Shown here piece after piece: positions 21,286 to 33,567 of a stretch of 64,000 nt of DNA (position 1 is its first letter; every line of letters starts with the position of its first letter). Origin of the DNA: Arachnopeziza araneosa (lineage: Eukaryota > Ascomycota > Leotiomycetes > Helotiales > Arachnopezizaceae); assembly GCA_003988855.1 (NCBI GenBank), contig QYAI01000097.1, positions 1 through 64,000 of the forward strand. The letters are read 5' to 3'. The notes below the pieces were generated by a model that saw only the letters and a program-made list of their open reading frames with translations, made no database searches and was not told the origin of the DNA. The translations under genes were made by a program, and so were the position numbers.

Positions 21286-23322
21286 ATGACAATGGGAGTC
21301 AAAGATCTCCTCAAGTCGCTTTCACGAGGGTCCAGCGCTGCCAGTCTGCCAGCTGATGGCGTCCATACAATAACGATCAGCGAGGCGACCCCTCGAGCCT
21401 CACTCCCACAAGACAGTATTGAGATCAGCATCAAAGTTGACACAATCGGCATCTCCCCTCGAAATGGCTTGCGAAGCCTTCAAGACCCTTTCTCCCGACA
21501 TGATCACTCCGAGTGTGACTGGTATTTGGGTCGTTGCTTACGCGAGAGCCAGTACAACGAGGAACGAGCTGATAGAATAGTTCCCTCTGTTAAGGGCTAT
21601 GGAGGAAAATTGATGAATAGCTTGAGCTGGCCTGCGAATACTTTCGTTTATCCAAATATCAAGATTGACGTTCTGCAAACCGGTCTTCGAACAAACATAT
21701 ACCATATACACTGGGAACACCTGGAGCAAGTGCAGAAGCAGTATTGGCCTGGTCTTGCGCGGACCGCCAACTCTCCCCAAGTGAGGGTTCGTCGGGTTAT
21801 AGACCCTCCTTCAATCGCGCGATCACCAAGTCCGCAACAGGGGAAAGAAGTCAATGTGCTGCTTGTCATTGCTCGAAGACTCAAACAAGGAGACTCAGGA
21901 CTGGAGGATCTTTCCCCAGCAATGGTATATCGCTCGATCATGAAAGTCAAAAAGCTGTTGCACAAGGAACACAGTCGTTATTCTGTACATCTGGAAGTTG
22001 TGAGGCCAGGGAGCTTCGAAGCATTAAAGGATCACCTGGCACGAAAGGAGATTGATAAAGGTAGAGGATTCTTCCATCTTGTTCATTTTGATCTGCATGG
22101 GGAAGTCTCTGACGAGGGCGAACAGTAAGTAATATGTTTCTGATATCACTCTATAGTTACTGATTTACTTCCCAGACGAGAGCGACATAATGCATACCTC
22201 AGCTTCGCACATTCTGAGGGGAAGCTAAAAAAAATCTCAGCGGTGCGAATTGCTGAACTACTTCACGACCACGAAATCTCATGTGTAGTACTTACAGCCT
22301 GTGAATCCGGAAATTCGAACAAGGGTGACGATGCAAACCTTTGTCGAATCTTTGCCGAAAAGGGCGTATCTTACATTCTGGCCATGTCCTTTGGAATCCA
22401 TAAGCAGGCGGTGGAGATTCTTTGCGACAGTTTTTATCACCACTTGCTTGTCAATGGTCACACCTTCTCCGAATCTGCTCGACATGCTAGAATAGATTTG
22501 TTCGATAAACCGGAACGTGTAGGCAGGACTGGCCACACTAGAGATCTCGAGGATTGGTTCATCCCTGTAGCCTATGTTCCAAAAGATGAGAAACCTTTCA
22601 TTCAAAAGAAACCGGACGGACCATTGTCTGCATCAACATCACATCTCGATGTCCATGGATATCCCTTCACACGTAGCCTATCTCATGAGAGTGCTCGCTC
22701 CAGCATCCCGTACAGCGATTACGACGCGGATATGGACGTCGATGTTTTAAGAATAGAAGAAATTCTCATGAGGGTTGGAAATGTGCTTCTGCGAGGTCCA
22801 AAAGTGGACAAAAATACAGAGCTAGTGGACAGTCTCTTGAGCTCTTGGATTTCAACCGGATTCATTGCAGGTTTTGTGGCTGTAGATACGGAAGCGTTCT
22901 TTTCCCCGAAGGAAGACCACGATAAAAAAGTCTCTACCCAGGTTCAAAATATCTCGAAGAGCAAGATTTCGAAGAAACTCAGAGAAAATTACATAGAGCG
23001 TAAGAAGGCGTTTAAGAACAAAGCGTTACGCAAAGCAGCCATACAACTCACTGGCATCGATAGACTGTTCCCGAAGGGCAAGCCTCCTTCGGAGGAGGCA
23101 GCCTTGGAACTGAAAGCCGCACTGGCTAGATTTGACAGCTTCCTTCAGATGGTGATCTTGGATCTAAAGCTTAATGAGGAGGATGACTATAAAATCCCAT
23201 TCCTGATCATTGTTGGTGAAGATCTGGACGATAAGTTAACTGGGGAATTTATTAACAAATATCCGGATCTAGGACTTGAATCTGTGTTTCGTCAAGGGCC
23301 ATTTGGCATGTTTGCATTTTGA
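21286..23322 (+). CDS. CHAT-domain caspase-like protease with degenerate NTPase-like C-terminus
   Basis: Two exons, 21286..22124 and 22176..23322, with a 51-nt GTAAGT...CCAG intron, give 661 residues. The first ATG in frame is 21286. Residues 40-190 contain the lead-in common to fungal CHAT proteins (IYHIHWEHLE, VRVRRVIDPP). The CHAT domain runs from about 195 to 410: HFDLHG (267-272) supplies the catalytic His271 and VVLTACESG the Cys322, so the protease dyad is intact. Then YILAMSFGIHKQAVEILCDS and DWFIPVAYV close the fold. Around residues 470-530 lies IEEILMRVGNVLLRGPKVDK, placed where relatives carry a P-loop NTPase, but the Walker A Gly and Lys are missing. The protein probably cleaves partners; the divergent gasdermin-like gene is the obvious candidate substrate. 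Confidence 0.88.
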
Positions 23323-23440
23323 GTGGTTATAGATATAATATATACAACTTCAAAATAATCTACCTCGCATTTGCAACTCTGATATGTATCGAACCCCAAT
23401 GTAGGACTTTTCATTATGAGAAACAGCTGAAGGAAGAAGA

Positions 23441-23485
23441 GGGAGTGTGTGGCGCAACAAAGTCGCGAAGCAGCGCCACATTCCC
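23441..23485. repeat. Imperfect inverted repeat between the CHAT and NLR genes
   Basis: GGGAGTGTGTGGCGC and, 13 bases later, its near reverse complement GCGCCACATTCCC could form a hairpin about 125 bp after the CHAT stop codon. It might be a 3' processing structure or a chance palindrome. Confidence 0.35.
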
Positions 23486-23691
23486 TGTATGATTGGTGGC
23501 GGACTAGTCAGCCTTACTCGTACTGACTGACGCCAACTCGTGAATGTTTCCCGCGTGGTCTGAGGCAAAGCCACGCAACGACTGATTTTTTGTCTCTTCA
23601 TGAACCTAATCTTCATCACCTTTCGCAACAGAAATGTTAAGGCCTCAGGGCACTATCACTACGGATGATTGGATGAGATACGACAGATGAA

Positions 23692-26600
23692 ATGTCCATC
23701 CTGAACAGCCTACAGAAGAGAATTAGTTGGAAAAGCAAGCGGACAGAGGGGGCAGCGAAGGATGAGAGCACTGTTCCAAACGTGCGACCAGGACTTATCC
23801 ACATTGTTGAGGAAGGTACTGGCCCGAATGTAGAGTAGGTTGAGCTGCTCTTCGCGACGAATCACGCGGTCTACTGACAGTCGCCTAGCATTGTATACGT
23901 TCATGGACTGACCGGTGGTCGCAATGCTTCGCAGACGCAGGATACCTTTTCAACGACCGAACTGTCGCACAGAAATCCAAATGCAAGGATTCTGAGTTGG
24001 AGTTATGATACCAGGGCATACAGTTCCGGATATAGGGTTGAAGATGCACTGGAATCCCATACCAATAGTCTGCTGGAGGAGCTGGCCACAGTGCGCTCAG
24101 AGGCAGAAATCGGGAGAAGGCCTATAGTCTTTATTGCACAAAGTTTAGGAGGCATGCTTGTCAAGAAGGCTCTGTTGAAATCCTTAGAGGCCGGGATTGA
24201 GGAACACGAACCAAACACAGTGAGCGCAGCAATTAAGCAATCAACGTTAGGAGCTGTCTTTCTCGGTCCTGCTACCTATGAGGCTTCATTAACGCCCACA
24301 GACCTTGGAAATGTGGCAGAGAAACTTTTTAGACTGCAGAATGAGGAATTTCGAGGTCTTTGTAAAGATGTGTTTGTTCAGAATGTCGTGAGCACTCCTT
24401 CTACTACTCATTTGCTTCTTACTCAATTATACATAGGACTGCGAACCTCCTGCTCCAGCTCCGCTAATTATACGCCCACGCCCTCGGCGTCGGAGCATCA
24501 TATTTGGAATCAAAAGAACAAAGACGTCAAGCTCTTCAGAGACAGACACTTCTAGCCAGGAGAGCATCGAGTTCCCTTCAAGTGTCCTTGAAACAGTTAG
24601 CAGCCTATGTACTACAACCTCCATAGAAACTCGACACTCTTCTATGCTGCGAGACGACGAGAAAGGTGAGTCTTGATAACACTCTTGTCAGTGCTTTCTT
24701 GCTAAAGAAGATTATAGCTCAATCACCAGTGTCAGACACGTTCGAAGACAATTTCGGTATAGGTACGGTCCCAAAACCGACAACAACTCAAGAAAATAAC
24801 TTCATTGGAAGAGAGGAAAAACTATCAGAGTTGTATGATAAACTTTCTCCCTACAATGAGGAGTCTGATAGTCGGATTGTTGTTCTTCATGGACCCACTG
24901 GTTGCGGCAAGACTCGACTAGCACTAGAATATTGTCGAACAAACGAAGATAATTTCTCGACTATCTTCTGGATCAATGCTAGCAGCATACAGTCTATCCA
25001 ATCAAGTTATGCTCTGTTTGCGAAGGCCTTGACCGACCATTATGCAACTCAACTACCAAATCCTTCTGATTCTCGTGGCCCCGTCTACAGGCATCTTGGC
25101 CTCAGTGATCCTATCAACTACGAAACTCGAGAAGATGGTTTTGAGCAGATTGCTGCTACTCACCTCATAGATGCAATCAATATGTGGTTCAGTCAAGTAC
25201 ACAACACGCAGTGGTTAATGGTTCTTGACGACATTGATGAAACTGATATAACGATCCTAGCAGACTTTTTCCCAACTCCTGTCTCTGGGCATATCCTTAT
25301 TATCACTCGGCTGGAAGGTTATGCTGAGCAACACGGGTATCAGACTGTCACATTGGGTAGCATGACGCAGTTGGAATCTCGATCACTAATTTTGAACTTG
25401 CTGGATCCTATTGATCCCCTTCAAGAAAAAGGTTTGTTACTCTTCTAGTCATTCACATGCCCAAGTAGACTAACCTTATCGCTAGATGATTCTTTGCTCT
25501 TGCAGGTTGTTGATGGATGCGATCACTTGCCACTGTCAATCACTCAGGTTGCTAACTTCATGACCTCAATGTCGATAAGTCTTCCCGCCTATCTGAAGAT
25601 GACGGAGACATCAAATCACAAATGGTCTCCTGATTTGTGGAATGGCTACGATGAAACCCAGGTTGACGAACTTCTCACCGCTCAATATTCCGAGTCAATT
25701 GACCAGTTGAAAGGCTACGGTGAATCAACAATCACCACTTATGCTGATTGGGAGGATCAATTCCAACAGTTAGAGTATTCTGATCCAACAGCTTTGGATC
25801 TACTTACGTTATGTTCTTTCTTTGCAAAGGATGATATTCCTGTCACGTTACTTCGCGAAGTTGTTACAACATACAACCCCGAGGAATCCAATGGTTGGCG
25901 ACTTGAACACATACTGAAAGATCTTGCTAGACGGTCTCTCATTACTCCACCATCAACTATCCTAGGACGCAAGGTGGATGATGATGCTACGTCGTGGATC
26001 TCAGGTCGTGACAGCCCTGAGCGTCTCTTTCCGATGTTGGAGACGTCATCCCTCGAGTTCAATCTCAATGTTCTACACCACCAAGATATTCCAATGGAAA
26101 CGACCAAATACATTTCTATCAACCCTCTCGTGCATCGCTGGGCACAAAAGCGACTAAATCCTGTTGCTCAAGGGGTTATGGCTGAGAGAGCTTTCCAGGC
26201 CCTTGCGCTGGCTATTCAGTCATCCAAAAGGCCGCCATCAGACCTCATTGGTCTTGAGAAATTTCTTCCCCACCTTTATACCTGTCTTGAATCAGTGGAT
26301 ATGGTCGACGGTGATGCAAAGTTCGATGTGAAATGGTCCATTCTTGCGGATGTTTGTCGATACCAAGGCCTTCATCAAATAGCGAGAAATTTTTACGCGT
26401 TCTCATTAAAGAAAATCGAATCCGACCCGGAGCCTGGAGCTCGAATTGAGGCTGCTAGACTCAGAATGACATTAGGCTTTGTCTACATCCAGCAGAAACA
26501 CCTCGAAGAAGCAGAAAAGCAATACAAGATGGCTACATCTCATATTCTTGATGCGAAACACGCAATCACTAATGATGATCAGAAACTTGTCAAAATTGCA

Positions 26601-27401
26601 AACCTAGAGTTGAAAATCAATGCCAGTCTTGCATCTCTTTACAAAAATCAAAGTCGATTTGAAGAAGCTGAAAAGCAGTACTATTCGATATTGCCACGCT
26701 TTGAGCAGGTTTGGGGCTCTGATGATATTCGAACTTTGCTCCTGCTAGAACAGTTTGCCTCATGTCTCCTAGCAGAGGGAAATTACAAGGAGGCAGAAGC
26801 ATTGTATCGGCGAGTGTTGGTTTCATACGTTAACGAGTTTGGGCGGGAATACCCGGCAGTAGCAAAGATCCAACAGAGGCTTGCGAAGACGCTGCAGCTG
26901 CAGGGCAGATACGAGCGTGCGGAGGGAACCTTACAACAAGCGTTGACTACAACGGAGAGGCGATATGGAATCGAGCATCCAGAGACCATTAAGCTGTTTC
27001 TATCTATGGCACAACTGAAATGTCTCTCGCAGAAGTTTGAAGAAGCAGAGAAAATCTACGAGGAGCTTTTGAATTCGCAGAAGAGGATTACAGGTGTATC
27101 AAGCGCGGCGTTATTGGAGTTACGGATTAATCTAGGCATGACATACCAGGCACAGAAGAAGTACGCGCAAGCGGAACTGATGTATAACGATGTTTTATAT
27201 GATTTGCGAAGTATGAAGGAGAAGGAGAGGAGTCCCCAAAATGAGAGAGAAGTGATGTTGAAATTGAAGGGATTGTTTGAGGAAAATAAGCAGGCTGATG
27301 CAAAGAAGTTGGAGGGTTTGTTAGACGAGTTCATGGTGAGGTTTCCAAATGATGAGATCTCGCAGGCTAGAGGGGTGGAGAAGCAGAGGAAGGTCTTGTA
27401 G
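23692..27401 (+). CDS. NLR: alpha/beta-hydrolase, NB-ARC, TPR repeats
   Basis: Five exons, 23692..23829, 23881..24387, 24437..24665, 24718..25431 and 25486..27401, give 1167 residues; introns are 49-54 nt and all phases agree. Residues 1-46 are a short lead-in. Residues 49-215 are a SERAC1-like hydrolase domain: IVYVHGLTGG (oxyanion turn), NARILSWSYDTRAYS and IAQSLGG with nucleophile Ser134. A Ser/Arg linker follows (216-300). The NB-ARC domain has Walker A GPTGCGKT (350-357), Walker B LMVLDD (458-463) and HILIITRL. Tetratricopeptide repeats fill roughly residues 800-1130, with typical EEAEKQYY and KEAEALYRRVL units. Fungal proteins of this plan are innate-immune or allorecognition receptors that oligomerise on activation. 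It follows the CHAT gene by 370 bp on the same strand. Confidence 0.92.
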
Positions 27402-28149
27402 ATTAGAGCTGAGATATGATAGCGTAGTATTGAAGCGAGAGAGTCATGAAGGTATCTACAACCGCGCTGCAGCTTTAGTTATAATTATTTCTAATTTATG
27501 AGTGCGCTATACTTGATTATGTCTAGTGAAGCAGCATTTCGTAGTGCTTTCGTGAACCTAATAAGACACTATCCTAAATGTATTGTAGTACATCGGAGTA
27601 GGAGTTGGAATTCAACCATAAAGACGTCGCGTACGTGTGTAAACCAATTCCTTTCGAATATATACGCTTCATCTGTTGGGGATTTTGAACTCCCATCCTA
27701 GGTGTTTGGATACCTTTCTTTCTCGACCGTCAAGATGGACTAGTTGGTGGAAAGACTGAGCATTTCACAATTGTAACATTAGATGATTGAGATTGAAATT
27801 CTATAGCATATGTGTGTGGTTGAGGTCAGGGGCTTCGCTGTGCATATCTTATCGTGGGAGTTAGAAGGCGTCCCACATCTGTTCCGTTGAGGTGCTCTAT
27901 GAAAACTTCTTTGATAGACCCCGCCAGAATTAAGGAAAGCAGATGTCCCGCAACTCATCAATATGCTTAATTAGTCATCGCTACGACTTAAGCGCTGATG
28001 GCGTTATCATGAATTATCAGATAAGAGAGAGGGGTTGTTTATCTTTCCTTATCTCCTCTTTCTCCTGTACAGTAAACAAAACTTGCCACAATTGATTCCT
28101 CTCATTTGAATTGCAGCTAGTCTAGTGGTAGGCTGCGATAACTTCATCA
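27402..28149. other. Intergenic between NLR and P450 genes
   Basis: This is AT-rich sequence without coding structure. A tRNA A-box-like string near 28120 was examined and rejected. The right half would carry the P450 promoter. Confidence 0.45.
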
Positions 28150-29843
28150 ATGGAAAGATCGTACACTTTCTTAAGTGCTATATGCCACGTGATACTGTCG
28201 GTCAGTTATTTCCACGTGACAAGTTATCTGGCTCTACCTGGGTGATTAGCTTACTTAACCTCAGTCGTTCATTTTGATACTATCATGGGGGATCTATAAT
28301 GCCTTTTTACATCCACTACGACGCTATCCAGGCCCCAAGCTGTGGGCAGCCTATCGCCTTCCATTCGTGGTAAGCAATATTCGTGGCCAGCTCCCGTTCA
28401 AGGTTCTGGAGTTTCACCGCAAGTATGGACCAGTCGTTCGTATAGCGCCGGATGAATTGGCTTTCACAGATTCTCAAGCCTGGAACGACATCTATGGGTT
28501 GCAGAGCGGGAGAGTGCAGAATTATAAGGATGATTTCACCTACTCACTTCGATCGCCTTCGTTTTATAGTGGCATTTTACATGCAGACGACGCCTTGCAT
28601 GCTCGTTTACGCAGGATATATGGCCCAGCTTTTACACCCAAGGCGCTGGAAGAACAAGCACCCATGCTGATGAAGTACGCTGATCTTTTGGTAACCCAAC
28701 TTAAGGTGGCAGTGGAGAAGAACCCTGTGCAAGACATGTCGGCGTGGTATAACTTCACCACCTTTGATCTTACTGGAGAATTTGCATTTGGTGAAGCATT
28801 TCATTGCTTAGCACGTGGCGGCGAGTATCACTTTTTTGTCAAGACTATCTTCAATGGCGTCGTGACTGCGCTCCGGATGCAACAGATGGAGAGGTACGGA
28901 GTCATAACACTTCTTCGCCCGTTGATACCAAAATCATTCAAAAAACCAAAAGAAGACATGGATCGGTATACTCATGAACTTGTTGATCGGCGTATGGAGC
29001 GTGGCTATATCCCTGGAATGATAGATGCATTCAATTATTTACTTCGAAACAAGAACGAAGAAGACCAGCTCAGTCGGGCCGAACTATACGAAAATGCGAT
29101 TACTCTTGTCGTAGCAGGTAGCGAAACAACGGCAACATTGCTCACTGGCGCAACTTACTTCTTATGTAAGAATCCGGAGAAGCTACAGAAAGTGCAGACA
29201 GAAGTCAGGACCAAGTTCAAGGAAGAGGCCGAAATCACACAAAGCTCAGTCAATGAGTTGACTTACATGATCGCTGTATTATCCGAATCTATGCGCGTAT
29301 ACCCACCAACAGGCTTCGGAATACCACGTCTGATTGCGAACAAAGAAGGTCAAAGTATTGCAGGCTGTTGGGTACCAGAAAAGGTTCGTTTCATCATTCT
29401 GAAGGCGATTGTTGACATGTTGACGAATCTTGCTTTTAAAGACCAAGTGCAGCCTCTTTCACAGCGCTGCATATCGGTATGAGCCCAACTTTACTCGGCC
29501 AGATGAGTTCATTCCAGAGCGATGGCTCTCAGATGCGCCGCCTGAGTTTGCGAATGACAAGCGCGATGTTTTGCAGCCATTTGCAGTGGGCCCAAGAGGC
29601 TGCTTGGGGAAAGGGTGTGTACAACTTTAAGATGGTTCCCAAAAAATAATATTACGTTGCGTACACAAGCTGACTTGTCGTAGTTTGGCGTACGCAGAAA
29701 TGAGATTACTACTAGCGAAGCTCTTGTGGCACTTTGATTTTGAACTCGAGAACCCGGAAGAGGACTGGTATGGAAGCTTAAGAGCTTTTATGGTTTGGGA
29801 AAGAGCAGCTCTGAGGGTTCACCTAACACCCGTTGAACGATAA
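28150..29843 (+). CDS. Cytochrome P450 monooxygenase
   Basis: Four exons, 28150..28215, 28265..29383, 29442..29614 and 29684..29843, give 505 residues. The large open frame lacks an ATG at its head. A 49-nt intron links it to a 22-codon exon (MERSYTFLSAICHVILSVSY) that supplies the membrane anchor; this first exon is the least certain part, because it also contains two CACGTG-like motifs. Conserved P450 marks are YPGPKLWA after the anchor, AGSETTAT in helix I (about 307), ESMRVYPP (ExxR) and the haem loop FAVGPRGCLGK with Cys449. The sequence has the flavour of fungal isotrichodermin C-15 hydroxylase or benzoate hydroxylase relatives. The substrate is unknown. A TRI12-type exporter lies next on the same strand. 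Confidence 0.9.
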
Positions 29844-31249
29844 AGATTTCTTATCTCAACCTAGATATCAAACAGTTTTCATTAAATATGGAAAGGATTA
29901 GAGGCAAGAGTGGAAAGGTGAATAGTTTCAATTCTAAGGTGGTCAGGAATTAGTGAATGTCCGTTTAGTGCAGACGCTAAGCTAGAGTGGCTGTATATAA
30001 GCAACGATAATTCCCCTCTCTAACCGCGGCAGGCGAATCCGATCAGACACTTCACTCACTATTCCAAAAACTCCGGATTCTTGACTTCGGTTGATACTAA
30101 AATTGATGCTATGTTCTCAGTTCCTTATATCAACTCCGCGTAAATTTCAATAGGATCTCGGGACTGTAACGGTCTTTCTAGTCTTGATAATCCGATCAAG
30201 CTGGCTTCAACTTTGCTATCGAATTCTTTCCTGCTGTTGAACGCTCTTCCTTGCTGTCAACCGCTCATCTATATTTAAACGTTCCTTTTGGTTGTCACCA
30301 TTCTTATCAACGTTTTCTCATTCACTCGCATACCTGGTGTTGTTGAGAAATTTGCTTTATATTTAGCACTTGCAATTGATAATCACGTCTACCTTCTTCT
30401 CACCTCATATTTCATCCCTCATTTTAATTGACATGTTGAGATCCCAGGCGATAGCAATTATTTCGGGTCAATGGAGCTATAGCCTTCGTCTGCATGGATA
30501 AATCTCCCGGCTCGAAGCGGCCAATGGGGCTCCAAGTATCCTGGCGCCTGCTCACGAGCACATGGAATTCTATGGTTTTGGGATTCGGGGACTGGTGCAT
30601 TCTGGTAGCCGGGAATTGCAATGAGTAGGCTGAAAGTGGGAGAAGGTCTGATCTACCATTTCGATTCGAGAGCGCTCATTGCACGTTTCGTAAACAATAT
30701 CATGATAATTGCTCAGAATGTGCGTGATAGGGAGAGAGTCGAAGAATTTTCATGTTCTCGTCAATCTGGTATTGATGCAATAAATCGAAGGTTTACAAGC
30801 TTCAGTTGACACAACTGTGAATGGATAGTTCATTCGTTTTTATTTATAACGCCAGAATGTGGGGCTTTTAGGTAAGCCTTTTGCCAAATTTGGTAGGCAT
30901 CAGAGTCTGTAATCTCTCTAGTTCTGACAGCAAGGCCATTCTCTCATCCAATGAAGCGCTAATTGACACCACCAGACATACATTAACCTGGCGATTCAGC
31001 CTAACTTACCGGCACTTCACAATGCCAAACCTTGAGGAGCGGGAGTTGAAACCAACACATAAGAGAGGCCCAGCTCCACAATGTTTTCCCAGCCCCGCAT
31101 TGAAACACTGGGAACAAGACTTTGTCCTGCTCCGTGGTTCAACTATTCAACTTCACGTTCGACTGAAGTCTTAGCAGCCAGCTTCAAGCCCTCCACGGCA
31201 ATTGAATCCCGATTCTCCAATCTATTTGAACTGTTGACAGTCGGTAGAT
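29844..31249. other. Intergenic 1.4 kb, no gene seen
   Basis: Open frames here are short and carry no domain. A loose tandem (TTGCTGTTGAACGCTC / TTGCTGTCAACCGCTC) lies near 30233-30268. The final 200 bases should hold the transporter promoter. Confidence 0.45.
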
Positions 31250-33235
31250 ATGGCAGACTCTTATTCCGACTCTGACAAGGTTGGAGAGAAGGTTGAAGAG
31301 AAGAACAATGCCATAGAGACCCAAGGAGAGCAGGTCTCGACCTCCAGTGAAAAAGATAAACATGTCACTTCTACTGAGGTGGATGATCCGGTTGAAAGGG
31401 TTTCAGCATCTACGCTTGCGGCCATTTTTGTAGGTCTAAACCTCTTAACTTCACGGTATTGGATTACGTCGAACTGATCATTGATCTTCTAGTTCATGGG
31501 AATGTCCTACGTGGCTGCGATTTCCATGGTTTTGGTTCTCCCATCTGGGATTTTGGAACAAATTGGCGCCTCCCTTGGAGACACCGCGAATATTGTTTGG
31601 ATTCCAGGAGGATGGTCGGTGGCTTCTGCTGTCTCATTCTCAATTGCAGGAGGGTTCAGTGACATCTTCGGTCGGAGATATGTCTTGATATCTGGACAAA
31701 TCGTTGTTTTGATTGGTGCAGTATGTCTCACAATACGAACTCCATCTTTTCATTCTATTTCCGCAGTAGCTGACTATTTTCTTACTATTAGATTGTGGGT
31801 GCCACAGCACAAAAAACGACGATAGTTGCGGCTGGCTCTACGATCGCTGGGTTTGGAGCAGGTATAATATTCGTCTCATACCCCGGAATCACAGAGCTGC
31901 TCCCGAACAAATATCGGTACGGCACCCATCTTGCTTCAAAGAGATTATTTCTAACTGAACAGTGGTGCGGGAATTGGCTGGACTGAATTCTGCATGAACA
32001 TTCCCTGGAACTGTACAGGTGTACTCTTGGCCAATGAATTACTCCTTCACGCCTCCTGGAGATGGTGCTACTACATTGCAATCATCTACTCTGTTGTCTG
32101 TATAACTGGAACCACCATCTTCTACTTCCCGCCATCTCGTCCTCGCCATGATTATGAGAAATCCCGATGGGAAGAATTCAAGGAGTTGGACTTCATTGGC
32201 CTAGGACTCTTCGCGGCGGGTTTAACAATCTTCCTCGTAGGCTTGACCTATCTCGGATTGTCAACTTACTCAAAAGCCCTCGTGGGAACAACCATCACTA
32301 TCGGTGCAATCGTCTTCGCCTCTTGTTTTGTGTATGACTTCACAATCCCTAAAAATCCAATCTTCCCATTCAAATTGTTTGCTATGGTCAGCGAGTTCAC
32401 TGTCCACCTGGTTATTCTATTCATCGCTGGCATGATCTGGCAGGGAGTAACTACACTGGCACCTCAAGGAACACTCTATATGTTCACCAATAATCCTATT
32501 AGGATTGGTATTATCCAAATGCCGAGCAATATGTCCGGTATCCTTGGAGGATGGATCTTACCTTCACTTGTTCATAAGATCAAATACGTCCGTTACCAGA
32601 TCATCGTCGCTCTTGTCATCCAAACCGTCTTCACGGCATGCTATGCAGCAGCCGTTCCAAATAACAAGTATGCCTGGATGATACTCCAACTCTTTGGCCA
32701 ATCATGCTTCACCTGGGTTACATCTCTCGCCTACGTTGCCTCGGGACTGTTTGTGCCACAAGAAGAACTCGGTGTCTCTGCTGGTCTAATCGGCACATTC
32801 CGCAGTGCAGGAGGCAGTGTCGGAAACGCCATCTTCTCAACCATCATGAACTCCATTATCAACAAGAAACTCGGCCCAAACATTGCAGGTGCCGCAATCG
32901 CTCACGGATTTTCTCCTGCAAACCTATCGGCCTTGGTACCTGCCGTGATAGAGAACGCTGTTGGTGTCCCTTTCGCATTTGCTAAGGTTCCAGGAGCCAC
33001 ACCAGAAGTGATTGCTGCAACAGCTCTAGCATTCAAAAATACCTATGCCTATGCTTTCCGCAAGGTTTTCCTCTCTACTATTCCCTTCGGCATCATTGGT
33101 TTGATAGCCGCATGGTTTGTCAAGGATCCAAGCCATCTCTTGAACAACCATATTGCAATCCACCAGGAGAAAGAAGTGCTTTCGGGAAAGCGAGTCGACC
33201 CTCAATTGGAGCATGGTGAACATACGACAACATAA
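31250..33235 (+). CDS. MFS exporter, TRI12/siderophore-type
   Basis: Four exons, 31250..31429, 31493..31720, 31792..31916 and 31963..33235, give 601 residues; introns are 63, 71 and 46 nt. Residues 1-50 are hydrophilic (Glu/Lys/Ser). About 14 membrane segments follow. Diagnostic stretches are WIPGGWSVASAVSFSIAGGF, SDIFGRRYVLISGQIVVLIG, ITELLPNKYRGAGIGWTEF and the late SAGLIGTFRSAGGSVGNAIF. These belong to the fungal trichothecene-efflux (TRI12) branch of the DHA2 drug/H+ antiporters. Such proteins export toxins or drugs across the plasma membrane. With the P450 1.4 kb upstream on the same strand, it may export a P450 product, but no biosynthetic backbone gene is nearby. Confidence 0.93.
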
Positions 33236-33567
33236 GCGATCGAGTTGGAAGGGTGGCATGGGCAGAATGAGGAAGCAGACTCGTGATATGTGCTCATGAG
33301 ATCAAACACTCTCTAAATTTATTCATTGTAACGTAAGTTATTCAAAGAAATTGAAAATTTCTTTAATCGATTATTTTAATCTTGATGACCCAGGTTTTTG
33401 AGGCTATTGAATTTGGAATTGGTTTGCCTGTGATTGTGACAGGTTCAAAAGTTGAGAATTGAAATGAATACGGAACATTTAAACGTGTTCTTTCTGCCTT
33501 TTCTGTCACTAAAATATATTGATATGGACAAAACTCGAGACTTCTGATTTACTTTAAGTCGGACACA

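Noticed and set aside
28118..28190. tRNA-like string (TAGTCTAGTGGTAGG) resembling an A box
   Set aside because: No B box (GGTTCGA-type) follows at the right distance and no acceptor stem forms.
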